DNA of 64,000 nt from Actinomycetales bacterium (GCA_016715285.1 JADKAO010000005.1:396572-460571), one strand, 5' to 3'; positions 50,761 to 59,969 are shown, counted from the stretch's first letter. The notes: a model not told the origin generated them from the letters alone. Made by a program: numbers and translations.

Positions 50761-51570
50761 CTACCAGCGAATCACACTGCCTGTTGGAACAACCGAATTA
50801 TTGACAGACTTGACAGCCTTCATTCTCCAAGTCCCATTTGATTCCAAGGCGGGTCTCGCAGTTCCACTTCCCATTGACTGCTGACGCCAGTATTCTGCAT
50901 TCCAATTGTCAGTGGTGTGAACATCAAATTCAATATCCATGCCGCTAGGGTCGCTGATGCTGCCGCTTGATTTTATTGGATTTGACGTGACGACGCTCTC
51001 GTAAAGCCGATATGCAGGTTGGTTGTATATCAACGTAGAGTCACATCTGTCCAACACAAATGACGCAGTATCCGATTTAAACCTTGGTAGGAAACTAGCT
51101 GCCTGATTCCATTGTTCGCCGGCGCTAGCGATTTGGTCACTGGTTATGGCATTGTTTGCGCCCTTGCTTCTGTCGATGACCGTCTGTGAGCAAATGCCAT
51201 TCATGAACGCGGTGAAATTGCGTGAAAAGATTTGAGCATACGCATCAGGCGTCGGAACTTCTTCGGGCCTAATCTTGAACAAATCTGCAATCTGTTCTGG
51301 GCTCATCCTTGCAAGTTTCTCTGGCGTAACCCGTTCGAGGAATGCCTTATCAGTCGCCGAGTAAGCAGGTTCTGCAGGACTTGTTGTTGGTGAAATACCA
51401 ATAGTCCTCTCACTAGAACTGCTGGTTGGCGCTGGGGCAGGTGTCGCTTCTGGGCTAGATGGACTACATCCAGAGAGTGCGGTTGCACCTATAGTGAGGC
51501 CTGTACCCCATTTGGCCCATCGGGGCGCTTGTCGATCAATTCCTGTGTTGGGGCTTGAGTCACGTGACAT
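50761..51570 (-). CDS. AT-rich lipoprotein of unknown function
   Basis: The 269-residue protein has a signal peptide ending in the lipobox TALSGC, then a Ser/Thr/Pro linker (SSPEATPAPAPTSSSS) and a globular domain with ATDKAFLERVTPEKLARMSPEQIADLFKIRPEEVPTPDAY. No family is recognised. Base composition is visibly more AT-rich than in its neighbours, and no dispersed octamer is present, suggesting recent transfer. ATG 51570 follows GGAGAAG; longer in-frame starts are not supported. It is divergent from another lipoprotein gene. Confidence 0.75.
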   Translation of the reverse strand: MSRDSSPNTGIDRQAPRWAKWGTGLTIGATALSGCSPSSPEATPAPAPTSSSSERTIGISPTTSPAEPAYSATDKAFLERVTPEKLARMSPEQIADLFKIRPEEVPTPDAYAQIFSRNFTAFMNGICSQTVIDRSKGANNAITSDQIASAGEQWNQAASFLPRFKSDTASFVLDRCDSTLIYNQPAYRLYESVVTSNPIKSSGSISDPSGMDIEFDVHTTDNWNAEYWRQQSMGSGTARPALESNGTWRMKAVKSVNNSVVPTGSVIRW

Positions 51571-51918
51571 CAGTACACTTCTCCATACTCCCGCACGACT
51601 GATGTAGGCAGATGCGACCGCTGGTGAACGCACCTCCCCGCCCACGACGAGCGGTATCGCTGCATCCGTCATCGCGGGCGATCTCCTATCTTTAGGTTTG
51701 GATCCCGACGATTCTGTCAGAATCAGGGGGAGTACGGGCGTCTACGACAACTCCCTCATGGGGCGTTCTTCGGCGCCATGCAGGTCGGACTCCTCGACCG
51801 CCGCACCTGGGGCTCGCGGAAACCAGCTCCAACCCTCATTCCTGGATTGGTGGGATGCCGTTGGCACATGCCACTCCCCCTCGCATCGGCTGACTGTGGT
51901 TTCGATATTGTCGCCATT
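51571..51918. other. Divergent intergenic region between lipoprotein genes
   Basis: The 348-bp region contains the palindrome GATTCTGTCAGAATC (51710-51724). No gene is supported. Short open frames here lack ribosome sites. Confidence 0.6.
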
Positions 51919-52644
51919 ATGCGGTCATCGATTCCGGCGTTCCTCCTGGCCCTTGGCCTGTCATTCACAGCGGTTGGATGCTCGGCTCTAACACCGACTG
52001 TCCCGCTGGATCAAAGGACGACACCTTCGGCTGCGACCCCCGGCACGGCAGCGTCGGCTCCCATGTCCACGAACGCCACAGCCCCGACATCCGCAGCTCC
52101 CGCATCCGCAACTCCAGCGCCCACGCAGGCTCAGGCTTCGGCAGTTGCGAGCCGCCCATCCATGAGCACGCCCCCAGCCCCTTCCACGGTGCCGTCCTTG
52201 ACCGTCATCGGACTGGACGGAAGCCTCGGCCCGTTCCGTCCCGGTATGACCCGGGCCCAGGTTCAGGCGGCGATTACGTCGAGTGGTTTGACGAATGTCT
52301 CAATTGTGACTGAGACGCTCAGCCAAACCACATACCGGACTATCAAGACCCGAATTGGTGGGAAGTCACTGATGCTTGGCGTCTTCAATCCTGGCTCTGG
52401 GATCTTGCATTGGATCTTTCCTCCAGAAAACGCAAAGATCGCGGGCCTTGGTCTTGGTAGCCCGCTCTCGTCCTTCAAGAGCCGCTTCGGCAGCGGCTAC
52501 ACCATCAAGGTCTACCCTGGCGTCAACCTGTCTTCGGGTGTGCGCCTGCAGCTTCAAAACGAGTACTCCATGCAGGCCACGACAGCCAAAGTCCTCGTCC
52601 TCGTGGCACCCGGTTACGACGAGTTCGTCGGAGAGTGGTCCTAG
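51919..52644 (+). CDS. Lipoprotein of unknown function
   Basis: The 241-residue protein begins MRSSIPAFLLALGLSFTAVGCS, a signal peptide with lipobox. A long Thr/Ala/Pro/Ser linker leads to a globular domain (SLTVIGLDGSLGPFRPGMTRAQVQAAITSSG; GLGLGSPLSSFKSRFGSGY) that resembles small surface domains with a GMTRxxV motif. Function not known. The ATG at 51919 precisely fits the signal peptide. It lies beside the insertion element. Confidence 0.75.
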   Translation: MRSSIPAFLLALGLSFTAVGCSALTPTVPLDQRTTPSAATPGTAASAPMSTNATAPTSAAPASATPAPTQAQASAVASRPSMSTPPAPSTVPSLTVIGLDGSLGPFRPGMTRAQVQAAITSSGLTNVSIVTETLSQTTYRTIKTRIGGKSLMLGVFNPGSGILHWIFPPENAKIAGLGLGSPLSSFKSRFGSGYTIKVYPGVNLSSGVRLQLQNEYSMQATTAKVLVLVAPGYDEFVGEWS

Positions 52645-52744
52645 CTGGCGTCAGCCAGCCCAGATCGCAGCCAGCCCTGGCCCGCTGGTCAGATTCCTGC
52701 TCCCGCTGAGTTCTTCTGGTCCAAGGCCCTGACCTGCACCGATG

Positions 52745-52758
52745 AGAGCCGACGGGGG
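52745..52758. repeat. Copy of tRNA-Thr 3'-end sequence
   Basis: AGAGCCGACGGGGG is repeated at 54040-54053, where it is the 3' end of tRNA-Thr and its flank. The two copies are in direct orientation and bracket the insertion element. It could be an attachment or target-site trace. Confidence 0.5.
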
Positions 52759-52786
52759 TGTCTGATTCCAGGACATAGGAAACCCC

Positions 52787-54032
52787 TGTCCCAAGACATC
52801 GGAAACCCCACCGGAGTGGGATTTGGGGGTGTCGAACCGTAAAGCGATCATCACCGCCGTCACCGTTCAACGCCTCTCCCAAGGCCAGGCCGCCCGCCAG
52901 TTCGGGGTCAGCAAGAGCTGGGTGTCTAAGGTCATGGCCCGCTACCGCGCCCAAGGCGAGCAAGCGTTCGAGGCGGCCTCCCGCCGCCCACACCGCAGCC
53001 CCACAGCCCTGCCCGAGCAGGTCGTACAAGCCATCGTGGCTGAGCGAGACCGACTCACTGCAGCCGGCCTCGACGCCGGGGCCGAGACCATCAGCTGGCA
53101 CCTACGTGCTCGCGGGATCACGGTCGCCCGAACCTCAATACACCGCACCCTGGTGCGTTCGAGCAAAGTCATCGCCGACCCCAGGAAACGACCTCGATCC
53201 TCCTACACCCGCTTCGAAGCCGACCTACCCAACGAATGCTGGCAATCCGACTTCACCCACTACCCCCTAAGCACCGGCACCGACAGCCAGATCATCACCT
53301 GGCTCGATGACCACTCCCGAATGGCGCTGCACATCAGCGCCCACACGCGAGTCACCGGCACGACCGTCCTAACCACATTCCGGACCACCATCGCCGAACA
53401 CGGTTGTCCAGCAAGCACATTGACCGATAACGGCATGGTGTACACCGTCCGCTACGCCTCCCGGAAAGTCCGAGGAGGACGCAACGCCTTCGAACACGAA
53501 CTCGCCACCCTGGGCATCACCCAAAAGAACGGCCGCGGCAACCACCCCAAACCCAAGGCAAGGTCGAGCGCTTCCAGCAAACACTCAAGAAATGGCTCAA
53601 AGCTCAACCGAACCAACCAGCCACGATCACCGACCTCAACGCCCTCTTGAACGAGTTCCAGCAGCTGTACAACCACCACCGACCCCACCGCGGCATCGGC
53701 CGCCGCACCCCCGCCGCGGCCTACACCACCCTGCCCAAAGCCACCCCCAACGAACCCCCGACCCGAACCCACAACCGAGTACGCACCGACAAAGTCAACA
53801 ACGGAAAAATCACCCTCCGCCACGGAGGACAGCTCTTCCACATCGGCATCGGCCGCGCCCACAACGGCCAACCCATCACCGCCCTGGTCCACGACCTCAA
53901 CATCACCATCATCCACACCACCACCGGCGAAATCCTCCGCCAACTCACCCTCGACACCACCCGCCGATACCAACCCCGAACAACAGAAAACCCCTAAACC
54001 AGGGGTTCAGGGGTTTCCGATGTCTTGAGACA
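52787..54032 (+). mobile_element. IS481-type insertion sequence
   Basis: Terminal inverted repeats lie at 52787-52809 (TGTCCCAAGACATCGGAAAC, then CCC) and 54010-54032, matching at 22 of 23 positions. Just outside the left end, 52759-52786 holds a second, degenerate end-like copy (GGACATAGGAAACCCC). No target duplication is evident directly at the ends. The transposase inside is frameshifted. Confidence 0.85.
52829..53997 (+). pseudogene. IS481-family transposase, frameshifted
   Basis: The N-terminal helix-turn-helix (LSQGQAARQFGVSKSWVSKVMARYRAQGE) and a DDE core with Asp in WQSDFTHYPL and in LTDNGMVYT are in one frame, up to about 53548. The rest (QGKVERFQQTLKKWL and FQQLYNHHRPHRG, ending VNNGKITLRHGGQLFHIGIG) is in the -1 frame to 53997. 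Restoring one C in the CCCC run at 53545-53548 joins the two frames, so the third catalytic residue, Glu in KVERF, is lost without it. The start could be GTG 52829 or TTG 52823. A sequencing error is possible. Confidence 0.85.
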
Positions 54033-54041
54033 TCACATCAG

Positions 54042-54114
54042 AGCCGACGGGGGGACTCGAACCCCCAACCCCCTGTTTACAAGACAGGTGCGCTGCCAAT
54101 TGCGCCACGCCGGC
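54042..54114 (-). tRNA. tRNA-Thr (TGT)
   Basis: The 73-nt cloverleaf has acceptor arm GCCGGCG/CGTCGGC (one G-T pair), anticodon stem CCTGT/ACAGG, loop CTTGTAA with anticodon TGT, and T-arm GGTTCGAGTCC. CCA is not encoded. Its 3' end abuts the insertion element side of the island. Confidence 0.95.
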
Positions 54115-54154
54115 GTGTGGACCGCAGCAGCCTACCGAACGGCATACTCATCCC

Positions 54155-54805
54155 GTGCCTACCGGAGCCCACTTGGCCGCCTTCCTCGGCGCCGCTGCCG
54201 TGATCGTCGCGATCCCTGGCCCCAGCCTGCTCTTCACGATTGGCCGCGCGCTCACCGTGGGCCGCCGTGACGCGCTCCTGACCGTCGCCGGCAACGCCGT
54301 GGGGCTGTTCCTCCAATCAGCAGCCGTCGCCGTCGGGCTCGGCGCCCTCATCGCCGCCTCAAGCACGGCATACTCCGGCATCAAACTCGCCGGAGCCGCC
54401 TACCTCGTCTACCTGGGCGTCACGGCGATCCGGCACCGTGGCGACCTCGCAGCCCACCTCACCGAAGTCACCCCTGGCGCGAAAACCGCTGCGCCCCAAC
54501 CTCACAGGAGCCTCACACAAGGCCTCATTGTCGGCTTAACCAACCCGAAGACGATCGTCTTCCTCGGCTCGCTGCTCCCCCAATTCATCGCACCCTCAGC
54601 TGCACCAGCACCCCAAATCCTCACTCTTGGAACACTTTTTGCGCTGATTGCAGCGCTAGGCGACTCTATCTGGGCACTCGCCGCCAGCAGCGCCCGGTCC
54701 TGGTTTGCGCTTTCGCCAGCCCGACTCAGCCGAGTCGGCGCGACTGGCGGCACCATGATGGTCGGCCTCGGCATCGCCGCTGCCGTCTCAGGTCGGCCTG
54801 ACTAA
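54155..54805 (+). CDS. LysE/RhtB-family amino acid exporter
   Basis: The 216-residue membrane protein has about six helices with AAAVIVAIPGPSLLFTIGRAL near the start (the LysE GPxxL motif) and GLIVGLTNPKTIVFLGSLLPQF in the middle. It exports amino acids or similar solutes. It starts with GTG at 54155 soon after the divergent tRNA-Thr, and the octamer is present again here. It is convergent with the Ser/Thr kinase gene. Confidence 0.9.
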   Translation: MPTGAHLAAFLGAAAVIVAIPGPSLLFTIGRALTVGRRDALLTVAGNAVGLFLQSAAVAVGLGALIAASSTAYSGIKLAGAAYLVYLGVTAIRHRGDLAAHLTEVTPGAKTAAPQPHRSLTQGLIVGLTNPKTIVFLGSLLPQFIAPSAAPAPQILTLGTLFALIAALGDSIWALAASSARSWFALSPARLSRVGATGGTMMVGLGIAAAVSGRPD

Positions 54806-56710
54806 CTAGCGCCCAGCAAACAACCCCGGTGCACTATTCAGCGGCCACCAGATCGACGCTCCGCCCCGCAGCACCGCCCACACTCCAAGGCCAAGCGCAC
54901 CCGCGACAAGAACCCCCACGACAATCTCCCCCACGAGGCCGGGTCGCCCGACGGTGCGTGCCATCGACCGCGACCCACGCCGCAGTCCAGCCCCACCTGG
55001 GCCCCACCACGCAGTCACCACTGCCGCGACCATTCCTGCGCCAAAGCCGAGCGCTCCTCCAGGGGTTGGACTGCCGCCCGTCACCGCGGCCACGGCGAGC
55101 GCGACACTGACCACGGTCGCCAACCCGATCACAAGTGGCAGCAGTGCCGCGACGGCAGCCGCGAGCCCCGCAGCCGCCACGTGGACCGGACTCATCACGA
55201 CCGTCACCGGCACATCCCGGCGACGGCGCCCATGCTCGAACCGTCGCATCACGAGCGATGTCACCGTGCGGTCCACGAAGCGCGCCGCCCATGCCCACCC
55301 GAGCCCCACGAGCACCGCCACTACCGGCGTCACCGCCGCCATCGCCGCCAGGAGCGCCACGGTTGCCGCCAAGAGCCCAGACTTCTGCGGCTGCCCGATG
55401 CGCGGATCGGCAGCAGCGCCTTCCGCACCCCCGGTCGTCGACGTGATAGCGACGGGTGCGGGTGGCGGAGCAGCTTGCTCCCACGGCTGGTCCCACGACG
55501 GGTTCCACTGCTGCCACTCAGGCGGCCCCTGCGGGCCGGCTCCCTGCGGGCCGGCTCCCTGCGGCCCCTGCGGCCCCTGCGGGCTAGCTCCTTGCAGCCC
55601 CTGCGGGCCGACCCGCGGGCCCGCACCGTGAGGAGCGGCAGCCTGAGGGCTCACGCCGCGAGGCTCCCACCCAGGGGGCGGGCCTGTGGGCGCTGACCAG
55701 GGCGGCGGCTCCCAGCTTCCCGCGTCCCCGGGCAGGGCCTCCCAGGATGCGGGGACGGCATACCTCCAGTCGGGCTGCTCGGACATCACTTGGGTATGCC
55801 GCACGCTGACTTCCGCCGTCGGCCCGACCTCTTCAGGCAACACTGCGGTGGCGCTGCCACCCGCGGCATATCGCTCAAGCCCCGCTAAAACCGTTGCGGC
55901 CGAGGGGCGTTCGTCAGGGCGCGGGGAGAGCGCCGCAGCCAATAACGGCTCCAGCCCCGGGTCCACGCCGCCCAGATCACACTCCCCAGCACGCACCCGC
56001 ATGAGCACGACGTCCATGCCACCCCGCCCAAACGGCGGCCTACCGGTCGCGGCATACGCGAGCGTCGCCGCCCAGCCCCACCAGTCCGTCGCGGGCGTCA
56101 CAGGTTCTCCCTCGATGACCTCTGGCGCGAGATACCCCGGCGTCCCCATGACCAAGCCCGTCGACGTGAGCCGCACGTCGTCGTCCAGGTGCGCGATCCC
56201 AAAGTCGATGAGCACCGGCTCGCCATCCGTGCCCACCAGAACGTTGCCCGGCTTGAGGTCGCGATGCACGATCCCTTCGGCATGGATGGCATCCAGGGCG
56301 CCGAACAGTCCGCGCGCGAGTCGAAGGAGGGCCTCACCACGCAATGGCCCGTATGCCGTGACCGCGTCATCGAGCGCGTCGCCGTCAATGAATCGGGTCA
56401 CCAGGTAGGGCCGGGGCCCGTGGATGTCGGCATCAATGACTGGCGCCACCCGCGGGTGGTTGATCCGCGACAACGAGTCGAGCTCGCGCTGGAGCCGCGC
56501 GCGGGCCTCGTCGTCATAGGAAACGTGCGGTCGCAAGACCTTGATCGCCACCGCCCGGCCGGTCGGGTCGAGTGCGAAGTAGACAATGCCCATGCCTCCT
56601 TCGCCGATCCGCTGGATCAAGCGATATGGGCCGAGCCGCTCGGCAAGCCGTTGGGTCGGCCCGGCCACGGCGCCGTCATCCCTGGAGGGCGGCAGCTCGG
56701 ACGCAGACAT
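54806..56710 (-). CDS. Serine/threonine protein kinase with C-terminal membrane domain
   Basis: The 634-residue protein begins with a Hanks-type kinase: P-loop IGEGGMGIVYFALD, Lys in AVAIKVL, catalytic HRDLKPGNVLV, DFGIAHLDD, and GTPGYLAPEV. It is followed by a Pro/Gly-rich linker with collagen-like GPQGAGPQG repeats (about residues 365-400), and then several membrane helices rather than a PASTA sensor. It may phosphorylate cell-envelope or regulatory proteins. The signal it senses is unknown. Confidence 0.92.
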   Translation of the reverse strand: MSASELPPSRDDGAVAGPTQRLAERLGPYRLIQRIGEGGMGIVYFALDPTGRAVAIKVLRPHVSYDDEARARLQRELDSLSRINHPRVAPVIDADIHGPRPYLVTRFIDGDALDDAVTAYGPLRGEALLRLARGLFGALDAIHAEGIVHRDLKPGNVLVGTDGEPVLIDFGIAHLDDDVRLTSTGLVMGTPGYLAPEVIEGEPVTPATDWWGWAATLAYAATGRPPFGRGGMDVVLMRVRAGECDLGGVDPGLEPLLAAALSPRPDERPSAATVLAGLERYAAGGSATAVLPEEVGPTAEVSVRHTQVMSEQPDWRYAVPASWEALPGDAGSWEPPPWSAPTGPPPGWEPRGVSPQAAAPHGAGPRVGPQGLQGASPQGPQGPQGAGPQGAGPQGPPEWQQWNPSWDQPWEQAAPPPAPVAITSTTGGAEGAAADPRIGQPQKSGLLAATVALLAAMAAVTPVVAVLVGLGWAWAARFVDRTVTSLVMRRFEHGRRRRDVPVTVVMSPVHVAAAGLAAAVAALLPLVIGLATVVSVALAVAAVTGGSPTPGGALGFGAGMVAAVVTAWWGPGGAGLRRGSRSMARTVGRPGLVGEIVVGVLVAGALGLGVWAVLRGGASIWWPLNSAPGLFAGR

Positions 56711-56827
56711 AACGACAACCGTAAGTGAGGCGGAGGTGGATTACGGGGACCCACTCGGTCTGCTCTCAGCCAAAGCGACCTGGACGGGCCCAATACCAAC
56801 CGATCCAGTCCAATCGGCTCAGCACGA

Positions 56828-57256
56828 CTACTGGGTGAGGTAGTCCTTGAGGTGGTCACGCTCGGACATCAGCGCGTTGATCCGGTGCTTGACCACATCA
56901 CCGATGCTGACGATTGCCGTCAAAGCACCGTCAGCAACAACGGGCACGTGGCGGATCCTGCGGTCAGTCATCATCTGGGCGAGTTCTTCGACCGAGTCAC
57001 CCTGCTCGCAGCAGTGCACCTCGCGCGTCATGATGACGGAGACGGCGCCATCGAGCACGGCCGCCCCAGACCGGCCCACGTGACGGACCACGTCACGTTC
57101 ACTGACGATGCCATCCACCGACGACCCGTCGGCGCTGACGACGACCGCGCCGATCCGGTGCTCGTCGAGCACCTCCAGCAGCCGAGCGACAGTGTCATCC
57201 GGGCGGATCGTGACGACCTCGGTCCCCTTGTTACGCAGCACGTCGGAGATCTTCAT
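56828..57256 (-). CDS. Tandem CBS-domain protein
   Basis: The 142-residue protein has two CBS motifs (VVTIRPDDTVARLLEVLDEHRIGAVVVS; VHCCEQGDSVEELAQMMTDRRIRHVPVV). Stand-alone CBS pairs of this type (hypoxic-response protein 1-like) bind adenosyl nucleotides. No target enzyme is adjacent. It is divergent from msiK, with a LacI-type operator between. Confidence 0.9.
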   Translation of the reverse strand: MKISDVLRNKGTEVVTIRPDDTVARLLEVLDEHRIGAVVVSADGSSVDGIVSERDVVRHVGRSGAAVLDGAVSVIMTREVHCCEQGDSVEELAQMMTDRRIRHVPVVADGALTAIVSIGDVVKHRINALMSERDHLKDYLTQ

Positions 57257-57325
57257 GTCCCGACCGTAGACGGCACGGGCGCGACTCGCCAGCTATAGGG
57301 CCGTCATCCCGTGACATTCAGCCGA

Positions 57326-57339
57326 TGTAAACGCTTGCA
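57326..57339. promoter_or_regulatory. LacI-family operator upstream of msiK
   Basis: TGTAAACGCTTGCA matches TGNAANCGNTTNCA at all fixed positions and is 101 bases before the msiK ATG. It is one base different from the reverse complement of the site at 4886. Confidence 0.65.
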
Positions 57340-57439
57340 CCGAAGCACCGGCATAAGGGACACTGGGAGCGGCTCGGGCTCCCGCGCCGCCTTTACAACG
57401 GATCGTCCGGCACGTTCCTGCCGGTGAAGGAGCACTCTC

Positions 57440-58546
57440 ATGGCAACCGTGACCTTCGACAAGGCCACTCGGCAATACCCCGGCAACCCCACGCCGAGCG
57501 TCGACAAGCTCGACCTTGACATCGCTGACGGCGAGTTCCTCGTCCTTGTCGGCCCCTCGGGTTGCGGCAAGTCCACCTCGCTGCGCATGCTCGCCGGCCT
57601 CGAAGAGGTCAACGGCGGACGCATCCTCATCGGCGACCGCGACGTGACCAACCTGTCCCCCAAGGACCGCGACGTCGCGATGGTGTTCCAGAACTACGCG
57701 CTCTACCCCCACATGTCCGTCGCCGAAAACATGGGCTTCGCGCTCAAGATCGCCGGCGTCGACAAGACCGAGATCGACCGGCGCGTCAAGGACGCCGCCA
57801 AGGTCCTCGACCTCACCCAGTACCTCGAGCGCAAGCCCAAGGCCCTCTCCGGTGGCCAGCGTCAGCGGGTGGCGATGGGCCGCGCGATCGTCCGCTCTCC
57901 GCAGGTCTTCCTCATGGACGAGCCGCTGTCCAACCTCGACGCCAAGCTCCGCGTCCAGACCCGCACCCAGATCGCTGCCCTCCAGCGTCGCCTCGGCGTC
58001 ACCACGGTCTACGTCACCCACGACCAGACCGAGGCCATGACGATGGGCGACCGGATTGCGGTCCTCAAGGACGGTCTCCTGCAGCAGGTTGCGACCCCGC
58101 GCGAGATGTATGACGCCCCCGTCAACGTCTTCGTCGCCGGCTTCATCGGCTCGCCCGCGATGAACCTCGTCACCGTGCCGGTCACCCAGGACGGCATCAA
58201 GTTCGGCACCCACGCCCTCCAGATCGACCGCGCTCAGCTCTCGGGTCTCGGCTCGTCGGCGATCGTCGGCGTTCGCCCCGAGGATGTCGAGCTCACGACC
58301 AACCCCGACGGCCTTGCCCTCACGGTCGAAGCGGTCGAGGAGATGGGCGCCGACGCCTACGTCTACGCCGTCCCACAGGACAAGAGCATCACCCTCGATG
58401 GCAGCGGCGAGGGCGCGCTGGCGAAGCCCTTCATCGCCCGCACCGACGGCCGCAAGCCCCCGATGAAGGGCTCGACGATCTACGTCTACCCCAAGGCCGA
58501 TCACCTGCACGTCTTCAACCCCGCGGATGGTCTGCGGGTCAACTGA
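57440..58546 (+). CDS. msiK: Multi-sugar ABC transporter ATPase (MsiK/UgpC-like)
   Basis: This 368-residue ATPase has Walker A GPSGCGKST, Q-loop MVFQNYALYPHMSVAENM, signature LSGGQRQRVAMGRAIV, Walker B VFLMDEPLSNLDAKLR and H-loop THDQTEAMTMGDRIAV, followed by the MalK-type regulatory domain with GVRPEDVEL. No permease or binding-protein genes are near, the arrangement of the actinobacterial MsiK that energises several sugar importers. ATG 57440 follows GAAGGAG. The LacI-type operator upstream suggests sugar control. Confidence 0.94.
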   Translation: MATVTFDKATRQYPGNPTPSVDKLDLDIADGEFLVLVGPSGCGKSTSLRMLAGLEEVNGGRILIGDRDVTNLSPKDRDVAMVFQNYALYPHMSVAENMGFALKIAGVDKTEIDRRVKDAAKVLDLTQYLERKPKALSGGQRQRVAMGRAIVRSPQVFLMDEPLSNLDAKLRVQTRTQIAALQRRLGVTTVYVTHDQTEAMTMGDRIAVLKDGLLQQVATPREMYDAPVNVFVAGFIGSPAMNLVTVPVTQDGIKFGTHALQIDRAQLSGLGSSAIVGVRPEDVELTTNPDGLALTVEAVEEMGADAYVYAVPQDKSITLDGSGEGALAKPFIARTDGRKPPMKGSTIYVYPKADHLHVFNPADGLRVN

Positions 58547-58569
58547 CCCAAGCGCCCCGCCCCATGACG

Positions 58570-58612
58570 GTATGCCGTGCCGCTCGCCCCTGAGGAGGGC
58601 GGCACGGCATAC
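58570..58612 (+). terminator. Octamer inverted-pair hairpin after msiK
   Basis: GTATGCCGTGCCGC and GCGGCACGGCATAC form a perfect 14-bp stem with a 15-nt loop. Each arm carries the dispersed octamer. T tract is poor. Confidence 0.65.
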
Positions 58613-58651
58613 ATCCATCGACATCCGGTCCCACCTACCCAGAGGACCCCG

Positions 58652-59923
58652 ATGGCACTCGAAATCACTTCTGCCGCAACTGATCCCGCGATGTTCGACC
58701 TTCCGTGGTCGATCCCGCTCGAAGACTGGCCGGCTGAACACCTTGCCGCACTCCCCCGAGGTATCTCTCGCCACGTCGTGCGGTTTGTGCGCCACGGCGG
58801 CACTGTCATCGCGGTCAAAGAGATCAAGGCCGACCTAGCGCGGCGCGAATATGCCATGCTCCGAGCGCTCGGCCGCCTCGACCTCCCGTGCGTCAAACCT
58901 CTCGGGGTGGTCACCGGCCGCGAAACCCTCGACGGTATGCCGCTCGACGCGTGCCTCGTGACCACGCACCTCCAGTTCTCGCTGCCTTATCGCGCGCTCT
59001 ACTCCCAGGTCCTGCGACCCGACACGGACGCGAGACTGGTCGACGCCTTGGCTGCGCTCCTCGTCAAGCTGCACCTCGCGGGCTTCTGGTGGGGCGATGT
59101 GTCGTTGTCTAACACGCTTTTTCGCCGTGACGCCGGCGCATTCGCGGCATACCTCGTCGATGCTGAGACGGGAGAGTTGCACGCCGAACTCTCCGACGGG
59201 CAACGCGAGCACGACCTGGAGATCGCACGGGTCAATATCGCGGGCGAACTCATGGACTTGCAGGCGGGCGGCTATCTCGAAGAGGGCACCGACCCGGTCG
59301 GCACGTCGAGCCAAATCGTCGCCCGCTATCGATCGCTGTGGTCCGAGCTCACTGGCGTGGAGCGCTTTGAGACCGGTGACCGCTGGCGCATCGACGAGCG
59401 AATCCGGCGGCTCAATGCGCTCGGGTTCGATGTTGACGAGCTTGCAATGTCGACCGACGTCGGCGGCACGACGATCCAGATCCAACCCAAGGTCGTCGAC
59501 GCTGGTCACCACTCAAGGCGGCTGCTGCGCCTCACCGGCCTCGATGTGGAGGAGAACCAAGCCCGCCGCCTGCTCAACGATCTCGACTCATATCGCGCGG
59601 CCCTCGATCGCCTCGGCGACAGCGAAGAGATCGTCGCGCACGACTGGCTGACCCGCGTCTACGAGCCCACGGTCGCTGCGGTCCCCCGCGAGTTCGCCGG
59701 CAAGCTCGAGGCGGCTGAAATCTTCCACGAGGTGCTCGAGCACCGGTGGTACATGTCCGAGCGGGCCGGCTATGACATCCCTATCGAGTGGGCGGTTGCC
59801 GACTATGTCCACTGGGTTCTGCCGAACAAGCCCGACGAACGCTCCATCCTCGGCGTCGATACCGTCGCGATGCCGGTCCTCGCGTGGGATGACGACGAGG
59901 CTGAGCCCCGGCAGACGCGCTAG
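58652..59923 (+). CDS. DUF4032 kinase-like protein
   Basis: The 423-residue protein has an N-terminal LPS-kinase/protein-kinase-like part: VIAVKEIKADLARREYAMLRAL, KLHLAGFWWGDVSLSNTLF (catalytic-loop-like GDVSLSN) and YLVDAETGEL. A DUF4032 domain follows (about residues 225-390, ending HRWYMSERAGYDI). Activity is not established. It follows msiK on the same strand behind a terminator hairpin. ATG 58652 has GAGGACC upstream. Confidence 0.88.
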   Translation: MALEITSAATDPAMFDLPWSIPLEDWPAEHLAALPRGISRHVVRFVRHGGTVIAVKEIKADLARREYAMLRALGRLDLPCVKPLGVVTGRETLDGMPLDACLVTTHLQFSLPYRALYSQVLRPDTDARLVDALAALLVKLHLAGFWWGDVSLSNTLFRRDAGAFAAYLVDAETGELHAELSDGQREHDLEIARVNIAGELMDLQAGGYLEEGTDPVGTSSQIVARYRSLWSELTGVERFETGDRWRIDERIRRLNALGFDVDELAMSTDVGGTTIQIQPKVVDAGHHSRRLLRLTGLDVEENQARRLLNDLDSYRAALDRLGDSEEIVAHDWLTRVYEPTVAAVPREFAGKLEAAEIFHEVLEHRWYMSERAGYDIPIEWAVADYVHWVLPNKPDERSILGVDTVAMPVLAWDDDEAEPRQTR

Positions 59924-59969
59924 CCTTGCTCCCGGTATCAACCTGTTCATCAGCTAGGGGGCCACTCAT

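Noticed and set aside
53540..53560. Programmed -1 frameshift in the transposase
   Set aside because: The in-frame codons are CCC AAA, which do not fit the X XXY YYZ rule, and IS481 transposases are normally one frame.
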